NCBI GenBank assembly: GCA_005281725.1
Contig: SSBO01000004.1
Location: 744,001-808,000, forward strand
Length of the DNA stretch: 64,000 nucleotides
Direction: 5' to 3'
From: Wuchereria bancrofti
Taxonomy: Eukaryota > Nematoda > Chromadorea > Rhabditida > Onchocercidae
Shown: positions 26,501-40,051 of the stretch, in pieces
Position numbering within the stretch: position 1 is the first letter of the stretch
Layout: each line of letters opens with the position of its first letter
The notes under the pieces: model-generated
What the model saw: only the letters and a program-made list of their open reading frames with translations
The model's database searches: none
What the model was told of the DNA's origin: nothing
Made by a program: the position numbers and the translations under genes

Positions 26501-27444
26501 TAGGTCACAGAATTTCTTTGTTATTAAATTTGATGAATGGCTTTGCAGTTCTTTGCTAGTTTCAAACAGAGCATTCAATCTTCATAAACTCATTAAAACA
26601 CACTTAAGCAATCTTCATCACTGGCTATTAGCAAGTTGATACTCAACAAAAAAATTTTCCTTCACAGTCACAAGCACATCAATATTCGCGGGAACATTGA
26701 TGACATTTTTGAATGATGTTGACAACGTGATAAAGACGCATTTTTGAAGTAACAAAGATTGTTGCTGTAACTTAATTAAATTGAATTTTCTAGAACATGA
26801 AAAATTAGCATCAAAACTAGCATTATAGTTTTTCTCTTAAACTTTGTTTCACGCTGTTTATTTCATCAATAATCTCGAAGTCTAGTCGTTTGATTATCAC
26901 TTATTTTGGCTGCAAAAAAAATTCAATTTGAAAAATTAAACGAAAAAAAGTTTATCAAATTCGTTTGCTACTAATTCTTAAAATATATGAATTTCCTTTC
27001 TTCTTCTGAATATAATTTAAATTCATGGCGTTCAAATCATTGTCTTTGTTAAAAAACGGAGTAAGTAAGATTGAGAAAAATACCATTGCAAATTTAATGA
27101 AAGCGTAAAAAAGATGCTTATCAATTTACTAATAAAATTACTTTAAGGAGTAACTTTCAGATTAACTTAATTCATAGGCAGTAATTTTGCTTTTCAATGT
27201 TTGTAATAAAAAGTAATATTTGTGCAGATCCATTTTTGCAATCTTTTTTCAAAGGAATTTCGAGCATAGCTTAGGGATTTTATTTTTAGATAATAAAATA
27301 AAAGGAGACATTATCTTATTTTGATCCTAATAAACAAATGTTTCAGCGGAGCAGTAGAATATTTAGGGAATTAGGATTTTTACCAAAACCAAGAATTTCT
27401 CAACTTTCAAAAAGTTTCTACATTAATGTCATCTAACACCTCAA
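23557..27444. other. Intergenic, no gene recognised
   Basis: AT-rich. It contains a GC-richer patch at about 23740-24010 with a bulged CTCTCC/GGAGAG hairpin (about 23876-23911), a (TG)n run at 24477-24496, and a second GC-richer patch at about 25320-25480. Overlapping ORFs on both strands at 25450-25678 have no recognisable product. Confidence 0.45.
24477..24496. repeat. (TG)n microsatellite
   Basis: Ten TG units read directly. Confidence 0.9.
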
Positions 27445-29363
27445 TTAAGAAAATTTTATCCCACTAAAATTTAAATTATTTTCAATCACAATAACAATAA
27501 TTTCAAACAATATTAGAAAAACTTACGAAATCTTCAGTATGCCAGTACTTCTCGGCCCGAATGCTAAACACATCATATATTTATGATTCTGTTTTATTTT
27601 AAATAAAGTATTCATCGCCAATAAATGAAATACATAATTTGAGGATGAAATCCATGGAAGCCCCAGAATAACTATGCAATGTCCCGAATTCCACAATCAA
27701 TCAGAATGTTTTGAAACTTTTTTTCTACTTGAAATTTTTTTAAAAAAAGAAAGTGGGCACATAAGTAATTTTCAAAATCATTATACTTTACCTGGAGGAT
27801 GTGATCCGAACTGCTTTTCCGGGTTGACATTTTCATCTTTCAAAGTGTCTTCTTCGTCCTTTTCAAATTCTTGATTCTCATCTTCATATTGCTCCTCTTC
27901 TTCTGAATCTAATTCGTCGTCCTCAATTGATACTTTCTTTTCCGCTGAGGCAACAATAAGTAATAAAGTGATGAACATCCACATCACATAAGCTGCTAAC
28001 AAAAACTGATAAAATAAACAATTATGCTCGGAAATTTATGTTTTTAGAAAAAATTGAGAAAATTACTTCTTTGCTTCGAATTTAAAAAACAAAGTGATCA
28101 CCTGAAATTTAGAATAATAATTTCATAATTTCTGTCTCGAAATCACAAAATCTCTGAGTGGAAATGAACAATGTTTTAAAAAGTGATTTCAAAGGGATGA
28201 TAATAAGAAGGATTTATGAGCAGCTAAAATAGATAAAAACATAGATTAGATAAAATAACTAATACAACAATTGCATTAGCATCATTAAAATTTTTCACAG
28301 AAATAAGTGTTTCAAAATGATTCGGGCAAATACACATCATTTCAGTGGTTTCAAATTCGCATCAAAAAAATGGAATCTCAACAGTTATTTTCTAAGGAAG
28401 CTTGTAAAAGACGAGTTGTATAGTTAAAGTTTTATGATTCCAATTTGGTTAAAAAAATAAATTGAAAACTGACTTGAAAGAAGGACAGACAAGTTCCTTT
28501 GGAATTAAACCTTGATATCATTATTTAACAAACATATTTCAGCAAGTCAATCATATTCCTATTTAGTACATTAAATAATTTTATATTAAAAATTAGTTTT
28601 CATGTTTAATAGCAGTAAACTGTTACATCATTACTCATGGCAATGCATAACAGTAAAATCCGAACTATTTAATTTTATAAAATTAAAACAATCATCTATT
28701 CTCTGAGATTTTGCACATTGGATGAAAAAAGTTTGAAAGTTTTAAAGATATTAAATGTTTCCAAGACTCTGAAAAAGTTTTATGTTTAGAAAAGAAGCAA
28801 AGCAAACAGTGGACAATGAGTTGTTAACAGGAGAGGTAGGATGTGATACCTACTCACCGTCTATATAAAAGTTAGGGATCGATTCTCTTTGTTGATAGTT
28901 CTTAATATAGCCAAATTATCTTAATGAGAATTTTCTTCATCAATGAAATTTGCTTTTTTGCACTTTTCCGCCACTACTACAAATAGTTTCTCAGTGCAAA
29001 AAATGCGTGGGTTCATAGATAAAAACGTTATTACTGTGAAAATTGAGTGCAAAATTTTTTGATAATTAAGATTGTGAAGCAAAAAGGGAACATGAATTTT
29101 AATATTTCAATAATAAAAATGATAGACTTCCTGATTCGATGATAAATTCGCAAAATTTTCGTTTGATATTTGGTGCAATTATAGCTATACTTCATCGCAA
29201 TCAGAAAAAGGTTGTTATTCAAATAATGAAAAATGAATCATCAGATAGTAAAATGGACAATAAACTAATTGTACGTCAGAAATTTAATGAGACAAATTAA
29301 ATTTTAAACAAAACATTTTATTACCTTTTCCGTCTCTTTGCTTAATGTTGCCGCTTCTTGGAA
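27445..29363 (-). CDS. Candidate acidic protein with signal/TM segment (partial model)
   Basis: Tentative exons on the minus strand: 29363-29325, 28005-27792, 27563-27527 and 27463-27445 (stop), all with GT/AG ends and compatible phases. The main exon encodes a hydrophobic segment (VMWMFITLLLIVASA), then a strongly acidic stretch rich in Glu/Asp (about 45 residues) and an FGSHPPG end. If translation starts at the ATG at 27984, the hydrophobic part is a signal peptide. If the 39-nt upstream exon (FQEAATLSKETEK) is included, it becomes an internal membrane segment and the true start lies further upstream. The last two exons are short and weakly supported. No known family was recognised. Confidence 0.3.
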
Positions 29364-29968
29364 CTAGAAGAAAAATGCAGTTTTTTTGGCGAAAGCCAAA
29401 ATGAAAAGAGAAAGAGTAGCGGTTAAATTTAAAACTTATCATTTTAACCTCTTATTTGCCCTTTGTACCTGTTCTTTGTTTTGTCACTTTTCAAGATTGT
29501 GGTACAAATCTTTTTAAATTCATTAATGAAATTTATTTCACGCAGAACAGTGTTTTGCAGGAACAGCAATAATAACGAATGACAAGAAGATAGAGGGAGA
29601 AGAAAAGGTGGGAAAATGGAAAGATGATGGTAACTTGAATTGAAAACTGATGCCACTTTAAATCGAACTTGCCAATCAACTTTCTTTTTATGAAGTACAA
29701 ATATTTTGTGATAATTGCAGAAGGGAATTAAATACGAATGAAGAATTGACCATACATAGCTATTAAAGTTTTTATAGTTAGAATCTTGTGAGAAAATCAA
29801 AATTAGCCCCCAAATTTTCAGAAATTTCAATGGTTTTTCAAGAATATCATTTGAAGTGAAATCTCTTAAAACTATAGAAAAGCCAACTAATGAATAAACG
29901 AAATATTCGGAATGTAATTATGTTCGCGTAATGTCTTGCACAAATTTGGCAGCTAAGGCAATATAATA

Positions 29969-30002
<34 letters not shown>

Positions 30003-33000
30003 GCAATAATAATAAGCTGGTATCTCACTACTGAATTCAATAATCGAGTAATGAAATTTGTAAATTTCGATATCGAAGTTTGGTGTGTTATATATAATAG
30101 CAATGATATCATTCTCTTCTTCCTTTTTTCACTTTCTCTTTTTATTTTCATTGCTTTGGTTGCTTTTATTTTTTCATCTATTTTCATCTCATTTAATTTA
30201 AAATCAAAGAAGTAATGACAAATGTCTTAAAATTATAATCAAGAAAACAATTGGAATTCGGCTCCAAAATTAAGCATTGAGAGAACCAGTGAAATTCCGC
30301 TCTCATTAATAATTATCATATCTGTTTGGGTAAACAAAAAAAGGAAAACTTGTTGCTATTCAGATGTAACATTTTCCAGTAAAACAGTGAAATTAATCAC
30401 ATCCATAATTTATTTTCTATTTAACAGTAATTGATTTTTTACCATATTATCGTTGAATTATGTTGTTGCCATAATTAAAAGAGTTAGTTATGACCGGTTT
30501 CCTCTAAATCAAGTTCAGGAAAAGAATAAGTTGCAGCAATTCAGTGATAATTTTATATCGAAAAAAAAATGGCCCAATTTACCAAATCGTCACGTCTCAA
30601 AGATTCGGCTAATCAAAAAGAAAAAAAAAGGGAAAATGGAATTTAAACTCTAATAGTTATGTCACTCTATTCATCAGTTTTTTTAGAATATTCTGTTACA
30701 AACTAAAAATTACATATAATAAATTTCAAAAACGTTGAATACGACTTTTTATCCTTCAAAATTTTTTCAAGCACACAAAAATATTGATTTTTAGGAGTGT
30801 CATTCATTCCCATCAGTTAAAACCAAATTTGAACTTTCGTCCATTCTCCCATTTTTTATTTTTGAAGCAGAATTCCGAATAAAATTTAACCAAAAAAATT
30901 AGCAAAAATGAAATTTCAAAATGGTAATATTATTTAAAATAAAAATGTGAAAAGAAAGAACACATACAAATAATATCTTAAAACTATAACTAATTTTCCA
31001 AGTTGTTTCAAAATCATTTCACTCACTACTTTTGATAATGAAAATTTATCAGTGAAGATTGAGATGAAGCAAATGAGAGACAAAAGTGCAGTTTCTTCTA
31101 ATAATAGCTTTGATATGATGCGTACATCTGTTCTCACATCAAATCTACCGCATTTCTCCCACACATATTACTTACTATTAATTGAAAAGTTCGTCATTTT
31201 AAAGACAGATTTGTTGTCTGAAATTAGTCCTAAAAAAAAAGCTCCTAAACATAAATAATTTACATTTTAGTATTATTTTTAGAATCATTTTCAACTTGCA
31301 CAAATGGAATTATATAAGTAAATGAAAGCGAAAATACAAAATATAATGAAAATATCTTTTCAATGGTGTGGCGTGGATAATTCTTCGAGAAAAACGAATG
31401 AGTTAAGAGTGACCAATTGAAATACCAAATCTAAAAAAGGTTAAACCAATTTAAAAGATAATGATTAAGTATGATACCAAGCTGTTTAACCAGAAAGATA
31501 ACGTTTTGGTTCTTTTCTCAAATTCCTTTCCTTTTTCCACTGCTATCTTCTTTTGTTCTTTTGTTTTCACTAATTTAATCTGAACTATGTAAGTAAAATT
31601 CTTAGATTTACTCGAACACGCAAATTTATCATTTTTTTTCTTGAATCTAATTAAGATACAAAATCCTGAATACAGCAACAAATATCATTTTCAGTTGACA
31701 GTTATAGTTTGACATGAAATTAAGCTTCAGACATGAATTAGATTCATAGCAAAAAACGAAGGTCAAATGCTCTATCCTTCAAATTTCCTATACATATTTT
31801 CTATTTGTTTTCATTTATTCTCTCAGTAATAGTACTTATTTAAATGGATTACTTCAAGACGAAAAAATTAATCCAATAAGTTTATTTTTTGAAGTGCAGC
31901 AATCTTTTCATACTTAACATATTTTGATTTTTTATCTTTGATAAGTTAAATAGTGATGGAAGTGAGCTTTCTCGCTATCTTTGATAACTTTGCTGGATAA
32001 CTAATAAACTTATAATGTTACTCAAACAAATTTACTTGAAGATTTTCGTTATTTGCAATATTGAATTATCAGCTTTAAAGTTAGCATGAAGTACAGGAGT
32101 ATGACAGGTGTCTAAGTTCCGTTAAATTGAGATTCATTAATCTCATTTCGATAATCTCATTTATTGTAAAATAGATCGAACAATGATAGCTGAGAGTTGA
32201 ATTAAGTATACTATGCCTTCATTTCTAACCAGGTAGAGCAAGAAGAGAACAATTCTTATTACATAAACTAATCTCTTCGCTTAGAAAGGAACACAATTTC
32301 ATTAAAAAAAAATAGAAATTGTAAATGGAAGAGAAATGTTACCGAATCTATTCTACAATCTCTTCAATTCAACGCTCTTTTTCCAGGTCTAATTTACTAT
32401 CCATCTCCAAAATATGAAAGATAAAAGAAAAAACATCTAATTAACATAAAAAATTACAGCTACTAACAATCAAATTATCATGGAAGTGCACAAGATGGTA
32501 GTACTAAATAAAGTTATTACAAATTAAATATAATATCAAAAGTTTTGCTAAACAGTCGCATTTTCTGCACTTGTTTAGGAAATTATTGACAAATTTAAAA
32601 GAATTTTTTTTTCCTATGCTATAATTACTCAATTATTAATCAATGTAGAATCTATGCTTTTTAATTTTCCACTTCAGTCTACCTTTTTTCACGCTGTAAA
32701 TTTAAGCTTTCATTAATCTTTTTTTCTACTCACAAAAACTACTGAAGAATGAATATAAATGAAGTTTATGTTAAATACTTGCATAGTATAAAAGTCAAAC
32801 GTTAATGGTAGAAGTAAGTCAATGAAAGCATTTCAGGATTACTGTTTATGCAAATATCTTTAATTTTTAGATTTTTTGTTCATCAAATGTCCTTCACAAT
32901 TCGTTTAATCGGCTCTTTTCTTCATCTTGTACTATTGAAATTTGAACAATTTGAACAGAAATTTGAACACATCTGTTCTTTCTGTATGATAATTATCAAG

Positions 33001-34090
33001 TTTTCATGTTCCATTTAATCTTTCAGTGAAACTTCACAAAAAATATCGACTATTCATTTTGTTATTTGTAAAGTAACAACTGTCTGAGAAGAAAACAAAT
33101 GTAAGCATTTATCTTTAATAAAAATCAAGTTTTTCTTAAGTTTAATATATTCAAATTTGTCCATGCCAAATTTTGATTAAACCAATTATTTTTTGTAAAT
33201 TAAATGATACTGATTCATTTTTTTGACTCATTTTTAAAGAATGATACTTTTTTCAAACAATACTTTAATAAATAATGCATGTGTCTACCAATTGTTTATG
33301 GAGGAAAAAGATTACTTGAGAATTGCCCTAAACACATAAAAGAAATTTAAGGAACGAACTGTTAGTTGATTTTAATTTAAATATGGTATTTCCCTATATT
33401 TTCTCCTATATTCGATGGTTTCATGCAAGGACATCTCTGCTCATGTTTTTTGCATAAATTTAGCTCATTTTTTTAATAAAAACTCTTCTTGAATGGTCTT
33501 ATCATGATGAGTCAACTTTGAGTACACTCAATTTATCATTTTTGAAAGCAAAAATGAACTAAAGTTGTAGACCATTCTTGCAATTTTTTTTTTTGTTTAC
33601 TCGATGTTACCTACTTATTTTACAAGTATCAGATTCGAAACTTTTGCTATCTAACTTTAGTAGGTAGTACATATTTATAAATCTTAAGTTTCATAATTTC
33701 CAGTATTCAAAAAGAAAAAAAACCATTTCAAAACCCTCTTCAGCTTTTTAAATATAGTACTAGTGGTGACTTGGATAGCGATACTAATCATTGATTTCAT
33801 GGAATTCTATCCAGCAAATTTCCTGCGTTGGCTTATTTGCATCTCATACAAATTTGTTTTGTAATTATCCTTAACATTGCTAGCATGAGAACTTTAATAG
33901 CAATAGTTAATGAGGATAAAAATGAAACAACAAAGACAAAAAGATGTGTAATAATTAATTAGCTTGAAATATTCGATATTTATGACAGCAATATTCTCTT
34001 ATCTATTTATTACTTTTTGTCGCATATATGATTCTTCCTCCATTTTGAAAAAATCTTAATTGTAACATTCAGCAGCACTGATATAACACT
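28006..34090. other. Intergenic/intronic, no further gene recognised
   Basis: Apart from the possible 39-nt exon at 29325-29363, only AT-rich sequence with random ORFs is seen. Notable items are a 7-bp hairpin with a GAAA tetraloop at 29384-29401 and an (AAT)n run at about 29963-30012. Confidence 0.45.
29963..30012. repeat. (AAT)n microsatellite
   Basis: Long, slightly interrupted AAT/ATA trinucleotide run read directly. Confidence 0.9.
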
Positions 34091-35628
34091 TTATTTTGAA
34101 TTAAATCCTTCCAAGATTTCCTTTCGAACAGATTCACTCAATGCTGCAATAATAAAATTATGTTTGAAATTTTAACAAATTGAAGAAATGAACGTTATAA
34201 ATTATGACTGTCTGAGTATGAAAGACAGAGTTTTGTTAAGAAAATAATAAAATCTTCTAAGTGACCACTAATTGTTTCCCATTTTGTCTTGAACAGTGGA
34301 AAACTGCTTTGCTTACGGGTTTAAACAATTTTTAAAGCTATAATTATCCAATATCTGTTACAACCGAATTTCGTTAAATCCAGTTTAGAACAGCCAATGT
34401 AAAGACTAATTTAGAGAAAAAGCTAATTTGAAGGCAATGGATTTTAAAACCAAATTTTTTCGAATTTTAGCTTTGATTCCACTCTTCGGGAAACTTACAA
34501 TTCCAGTTTCATGTGTTATGAAACTTTGCTATTTGGAAAACAAGTTTTTGTATTAAGTTTAAATCAAAATTATATTGCAAACTTGTTCGTCGCTTCAAAA
34601 GCAAAATAAATTTTTGTCTATCAGCGTATTATGTATTTTCAAAATATTTTGGAAACTTTAAGACACTGAAGAAATCTAAACTTTTTGATCTAATCTTAAT
34701 CATTAAAAAATAATCATGAATTATGCAAAAAGCTTACAATCCATAATTGCTTTGATCTGTTCTGTTTTCTGCTTACCGGTCAGTTGCTTACTCTCGGCAA
34801 TAGCAGACATCCTGGCATCAGCTTGTCTTGCTGCTGGTGAAAATCTTGATAACGCTGCTTGATGGACTTTGTCATACTGAGCTTTCTGTTTCTTCATCTC
34901 TTGCTTGAATTGCTCAAATCGAGCCTGAAATTAATTTAGCTTTATTATTCTCTCCGGAAAATTTACTTTGTAGAAAAGTGAAAAGTTACTGATTTCTAAA
35001 ATGTGTCTTTTCAAATAGCAACCTTATTTTTCTCGACTGTTTCGCTTTCTTAATTTCAAATCTTTATATGAAAAAAATAATACTTTCGAGAAATAATAAT
35101 TTACTAATAAAAGTTGACTCAATGGAATACCACGTCGTTGTTACTTCGGTTTACTACGTGAAGCAAAAAATTTAGCAAACTTATTAGCAAAGAAGAAGTA
35201 AGACCGGGAAAGAAAAGCAAAATATGAAAATGATGATAAATTGACGTAATTCTAGACTAAGAAATATAATTATATCGAGGGAAGAGGCAAAATAAGGAAG
35301 GTCAGAAGTGTCCAGAGAGAAAAAGAAATAAAATACTTTTAGGCTTGTTGTCTTTAACGTATATCATAATTGTTTACAAAGTTATTTATTTTTTAATAGG
35401 ACGAACTTGGTAAACGCCGCCAAGTCTGCGCATGAATGCTTCGATATCGGCTTCAGTCTGCGGATCAGTTTTTGACTCATCAGCTCTGAGTAGATCAAAA
35501 AATTGCTTCACAACATGGTTGGGTGCACCGGATAAAAATGGAGGTATATCTGACTGAGGTATTTGTGCTTCTCTTTGAGCTAATGCTCCTGCTATCAGAC
35601 CGATTGAAAGGAAAATAAAATATTTCAT
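34091..35628 (-). CDS. SXP/RAL-2 family secreted protein (copy 1)
   Basis: Three exons on the minus strand: 35628-35407 (74 codons), 34924-34738 (187 nt) and 34143-34091, total 153 aa. The N-terminus MKYFIFLSIGLIAGALAQ is a signal peptide. The mature protein shows the SXP/RAL-2 (DUF148) signatures: PPFLSGAPNHVVKQF (about residues 29-43), DPQTEADIEAFMRRLGG, ARFEQFKQEM, ALSRFSPAARQADARMSAI and SLSESVRKEI at the C-terminus. Known relatives are secreted antigens and allergens of filarial and ascarid worms; binding of small ligands or metals is proposed but not settled. The exon 1 donor (GTTCGT) is non-consensus; reading through it would give a stop six codons later. AATAAA at 34090-34095 overlaps the stop codon. 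A paralogue lies about 2 kb upstream on the same strand. Confidence 0.93.
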
Positions 35629-35710
35629 TTTTGTTAGACTGAGTGATGAAGTGACAGAAGATACCCTCGATTACTATAGTCCTCCTTGCCGGCTCTAATT
35701 GACACGCGAC

Positions 35711-35742
35711 CATAGTATAAAGTCTCTTTATATTGGTGGGTA
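35711..35742 (-). promoter_or_regulatory. Candidate promoter of SXP/RAL-2 copy 1
   Basis: Read on the minus strand, this has ACCAATATAAAGAGAC, a CCAAT-like site merging into TATAAA, roughly 100 nt upstream of the ATG. An acceptor-like CACTCAG lies just before the ATG, so trans-splicing could trim the leader. Assignment is by position and motif only. Confidence 0.3.
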
Positions 35743-37546
35743 GAGATGTCAACGATGAAGGAGAGGGAGGGGTCAATTCTACCGAGGGGAAATGTACTAC
35801 TCAATCATCCAATGCGTAAACGAGGCGGTAGAGGTACAGGGTAAAGGAGTGGCAATTTCAGAAAAGGAACAAAGTTCGAGAGGCGTACGCTTCCCAACTT
35901 CTCCTCCTCCTTCCACCACTTCTCGGTCTCATAGGTGTCACGGACACTTTACACCTGAATCACACATATTTCTATTCAATTTAATATTCCAGCAAATTGA
36001 AGCAGCCAAAGAAAAAAAGACACTCGAAAGTAGACCCATGAAAGGTGATGACTAATTAATTCAATGACTAATAATATGATGACGATATTTCATGGCAAAT
36101 TGCTGATTTTCGTAAGTTATTTTTTCTACATCTCTTTCCGATGCTTTTTCATAAATAGTATCCATTTTCATGATAACTAGTTGAAAAAAGTATCATTTTA
36201 AACGTTTTGACGTATTTCCCAGAATGTAGAAAAACTTTTTTCTATTCTCAAAATATGTTATTTATTGGAGAAATGAATACCAATTATAGGAATGGATGAT
36301 ATTCTAAATTCTAATTCTGAAGTACAGTTTTTCACGAATGAGTCCCGTCAAAATAATGAAACCTTAATTTTTAGAAAGAAATAGCTCCAAGAAACTTTTG
36401 ATGTGAGATATTATTGTCACACAATGACAGCAGCGAAAATAACAAATGTGAATTATGTTATTTTTAGTCTTTTTTTTTTGTAATTTTAAACATACAAATC
36501 GCAAGCAGTCGTCAGTACAAGTTTGATCATTATAGAAAATGAATTGAGCAAAAATCAATAATGAGAAAATTTTTGATTAAAACAATGAAAAATTCCGAGA
36601 GCAAAGATTATTTCCCAAGGTGAACTGCCAAATTTCAATTATCAACTTATCAAAAAACTCAATTACCAAATTTGAAATTTTGGACCATAAATTATTATTT
36701 CATCAGAATTTAATACACGTATCTTAAGTAACGATTAAATAAAAAGATCTGCATTCGGGTATTATCTGCATGATATTTGAATGTATTTCACAAATCGTAA
36801 AGTTTGATTATGGTCATTTCAAGTTAATAACATATTAAAGTTCAAAACTTCATGAAATAACTTGCGATAGTGCAATGGCACAAGTACATGCATGTGGAAA
36901 GTCATTTACAGTAAGTAGATGTATTATTGATTCTTTAAAAAAAATCCTTTGTGAGAATGCAGTGGTATAAGAGAAACCAGTTCCTCTGGTATACCCCCAA
37001 CTTCTTGCACACATCTTTTCTGAGAGGAGCAAAAAACAAGACATAACTCATCATCAGTTTTTAAGGGAATGTTACGATAATATTGTCAACAAATGTATTG
37101 CAAATTAATGACGACACTATTCTCTTGCATTCGTAAAACTTTTTCGAAATTACTGAAACAGAAAATAACTGAGTGCAATGAAAATGAATGAGCGATGTTA
37201 AAATTGTAGTATTTATTTAAGATCCTAAGGGTGATAAAGTGATTAATATCAGAATATGAAAGATTCAAATACAAAGATTTTCAATTCCAATTTTCTTAGC
37301 AGTAACTTTCACTCCAAGCAGTTTACCCAATATCTCTTAGATCATTATAATTTGCTGTAATTTAGAAACCCAAATGAAAGTGTCCCATTACAATGAGTAT
37401 GTGTAATGATATGATTGTATGTGTCGGATTTTTTTTTTTCATTATTCAACATGCGACGGAAGTTGAATGTGCGCAAAAACTGGTTTATTATCTTTCTGTT
37501 CATGGCTTACATTGCAATGCATCAAAACATAAAATTGTGCTCATCT
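35743..37546. other. Spacer between SXP/RAL-2 copies
   Basis: Contains a GC-richer patch at about 35780-35960 upstream of copy 1 with an ORF at 35792-36055 that looks non-coding. The rest is AT-rich and I recognise nothing. AATAAA on the minus strand at 37484-37489 probably serves the next SXP copy. Confidence 0.4.
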
Positions 37547-38731
37547 TTAAAATTTAGCATAAAATACTGCTTGCAATTCATTTCTCACTGCTGGGGACAA
37601 ATCTGAAATAAGGAAATGTGATGAGCAGAAGTAATGAAACGAGAAATGATGGCAATAAAAAGATTGAAATTTGAATAACTTATAATGGCTTAAATTTTTT
37701 TGCAAGTTATGACAAATTATGACTCAAATTCTTTTTTTCTTTTTTTTTGCAAATTACTGTCTGCTTAGGCTATTCTTATAAACTGGAAATTCATTTTGTA
37801 ATTTAGGTTCGATTTAGTAATTAAAAAGTAATTACTTCTTAAATATTCTTTGAATTTCTCTTTCTTCTGCTGTTCAGATAACGTTTTATCTTTTCCAATA
37901 CTGCTCAAATCCGCGTCTGCTTTTTTCGCTTCGGGCGACAAATTTTCGGCCATTGCTTTTCGCAGTAAAGCTGCCTTTTCGTGCATTAATTGCATGTTGG
38001 CTTTAAATTGATTGTATTTTTCCTAAAAATTCGATCAGAAAAGCTCTTAAAGTAGCAAAAATGAATTTTATTTTTTATTCAGTGGCACACTGTAAGAAAA
38101 ATTCACAGTTTGTAAATGATAATAGAGTTGACAACAATTATTATAAATGCCTTTAAGAGAAGCTAAAAACATATTCAACAGTCATTATTACTAAAAACCT
38201 GAATTCAGTGAAATATTTCGTTTTAACTCGGAATTTCTCCACTACTGTGCAGTTGCATCCAAAATTTTCCTACAGTTAAAAAACTTTTTAATCAGAATTT
38301 CAAACACTTATCATTCGTGAAATCTTTTCTCTTGCTGCATTTTTCCAATCCAAAACAGATTATTTGTATCGACGATATGGATGAGAAAAATTGTAAGGAA
38401 GAAAAGAAAAGAAATTTGCGCTACTTTTAAATTCTATTCTTCTTTCATTCATTATCTGAGATAACTTTTCGTACTGAAATATTTTGATAAAGCGTTCTGG
38501 TCATACCTTAATCATACCGCCTTTTCCATTCACCCATTCCTCCAGTGCTGCTTCCAGCTGAGAATCCGGCTTGTTGGCATATCTTTGAAACAGTTCCTTC
38601 ATCTCTTTCACATCTGATTCCGGCGCTCCCAGTAGGAATGGTGGTATCATGAATTGCTGTTCCTCGCCAAACACAGTACAGACTAACAGTAGGACAGGAA
38701 ACGCTAACAAAACAAATTTCATCATTTTCAT
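37547..38731 (-). CDS. SXP/RAL-2 family secreted protein (copy 2)
   Basis: Three exons on the minus strand: 38731-38507, 38022-37836 (187 nt, the same length as in copy 1) and 37602-37547, total 155 aa. The start at 38731 gives a good signal peptide (MKMMKFVLLAFPVLLLVCT); an in-frame TTG/ATG-containing extension upstream lies behind an acceptor (TTTGCAG) and is probably leader. Family marks are IPPFLLGAPESDVKEM, ENLSPEAKKADADLSSIGK, LSEQQKKEKFKEYLR and NLSPAVRNELQAV. It is clearly diverged from copy 1, so the duplication is old. Exon 2 must stop at the GTAATT donor at 37836; reading through loses the conserved C-terminal helix. Role as for copy 1: secreted, host-facing, biochemical function unproven. 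Confidence 0.88.
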
Positions 38732-40051
38732 CCACGGAAACTCAAAATAAATCTGCAAATTTAAGCTATTTTCAGAGTTGCACATGGGTATAAATTCCTT
38801 GCTAGCGATCGCTAGCACATTTTATGGATTTATTCAAATTATCCAAATTCCGTGTTAATTTCTTATCCAAAAGTCACTTTCACCACACCTTGCGGCAGTT
38901 TGGAATAAGATCTGCCGTGAACAATATAAAGAGTGATAGCAGAACTCCAAATTACTAATCCAAGATAGATTTCATGAGGACTGCTCTATGGAAGTTATGC
39001 AAGAAGTATGAGAATGAAACGAGTATGTTCTAGCTAGATTATCGGGTTACGCATTAGCGGTATTCTTCAAGATGACCGAAGGAAATTGAAAAGAATGACC
39101 GAATAATTCAGATTCATCCATTGCTTAACGGAAAAAACTATGATGGTAAATTCTCTTTGAATTAATAATAAATTCATACAAATTTATTACTGAAGCAGTG
39201 CCTGCTTAAATGCTTTAAATAGCTATTTTGCAAATAAAACAAAGATAAAGAGACTGAAGAGGTGGAGGCGAAGAAAGTTAGAATGAAAAGGGATGAAAAT
39301 GACCAAGTTGCATTGTTGATACTGTCATCAATGCTTAAAATTTTTATGAGAAACTTATCGCCTTTAAAGTTTTTCCATAAACTTTGGATACGCATTGATT
39401 TCTACATTCTAAACGTTTTGCAACAAAATGACAGCTTTACATTTCCATTGTTTTCCATTCGTTCCTTCATTTCTGATCTGTTGTTAAAATTCCTTAAACA
39501 AGTGAAAGCAACGTTAGTCATTCACCATAAAAATAAATTTGAATTTACATAAATTAGGAACAAAAATTTTTTTGTATGGCATCAGCTAATTCTTAATTAT
39601 TTGTGCTAACATTTTTTTGTTGCGCTTTGTTTCAACAGTTTCGGAATCATATTAAAATTGTGAAGGTATCCCTAAATGAAATAGGCAAAAGCAGCGCTTT
39701 CAATTCTCTTCATTGTTTCACAAGCCCTTTGTATTATATCATTTATTCAACAAAGAAATGCTTTTCTTCTTGTAAATGGATACGATACAGATTTAATTTT
39801 GCTTTGTTATTTGTATATCACCGATGATGGTTGTTTGATCTGATCTCAGTGTTGTACTGTTCGATGTAATTCTTGCTTAACGTTTTTTGGAAGTGTTGGA
39901 AAGCATTTGATAGGAATGATGAAACCAAGTATAGAGGGAACATGATATAAACAAGTGAAAAGAGAATGAAGAAGTAAAAATGGCGAATCTCGAATCCCGA
40001 GACTCATGTCCACTAGAGTGAAAGATTACAAACGTAAGAAAAAATACTTAC
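38732..40051. other. Spacer, no gene recognised
   Basis: AT-rich sequence upstream of SXP copy 2. The ORF at 39262-39552 and its antisense partner have random-looking composition. Confidence 0.45.

Noticed and set aside
28855..28875. TATATAAAAG resembling a TATA box on the + strand
   Set aside because: No coding region follows on that strand.
35792..36055. 87-codon ORF upstream of SXP copy 1
   Set aside because: Ser/Pro/Thr-rich by composition, lies in the probable promoter region and has no recognised product.
39262..39552. 96-codon plus-strand ORF with an antisense partner
   Set aside because: Random hydrophobic/basic mixture with no continuation.
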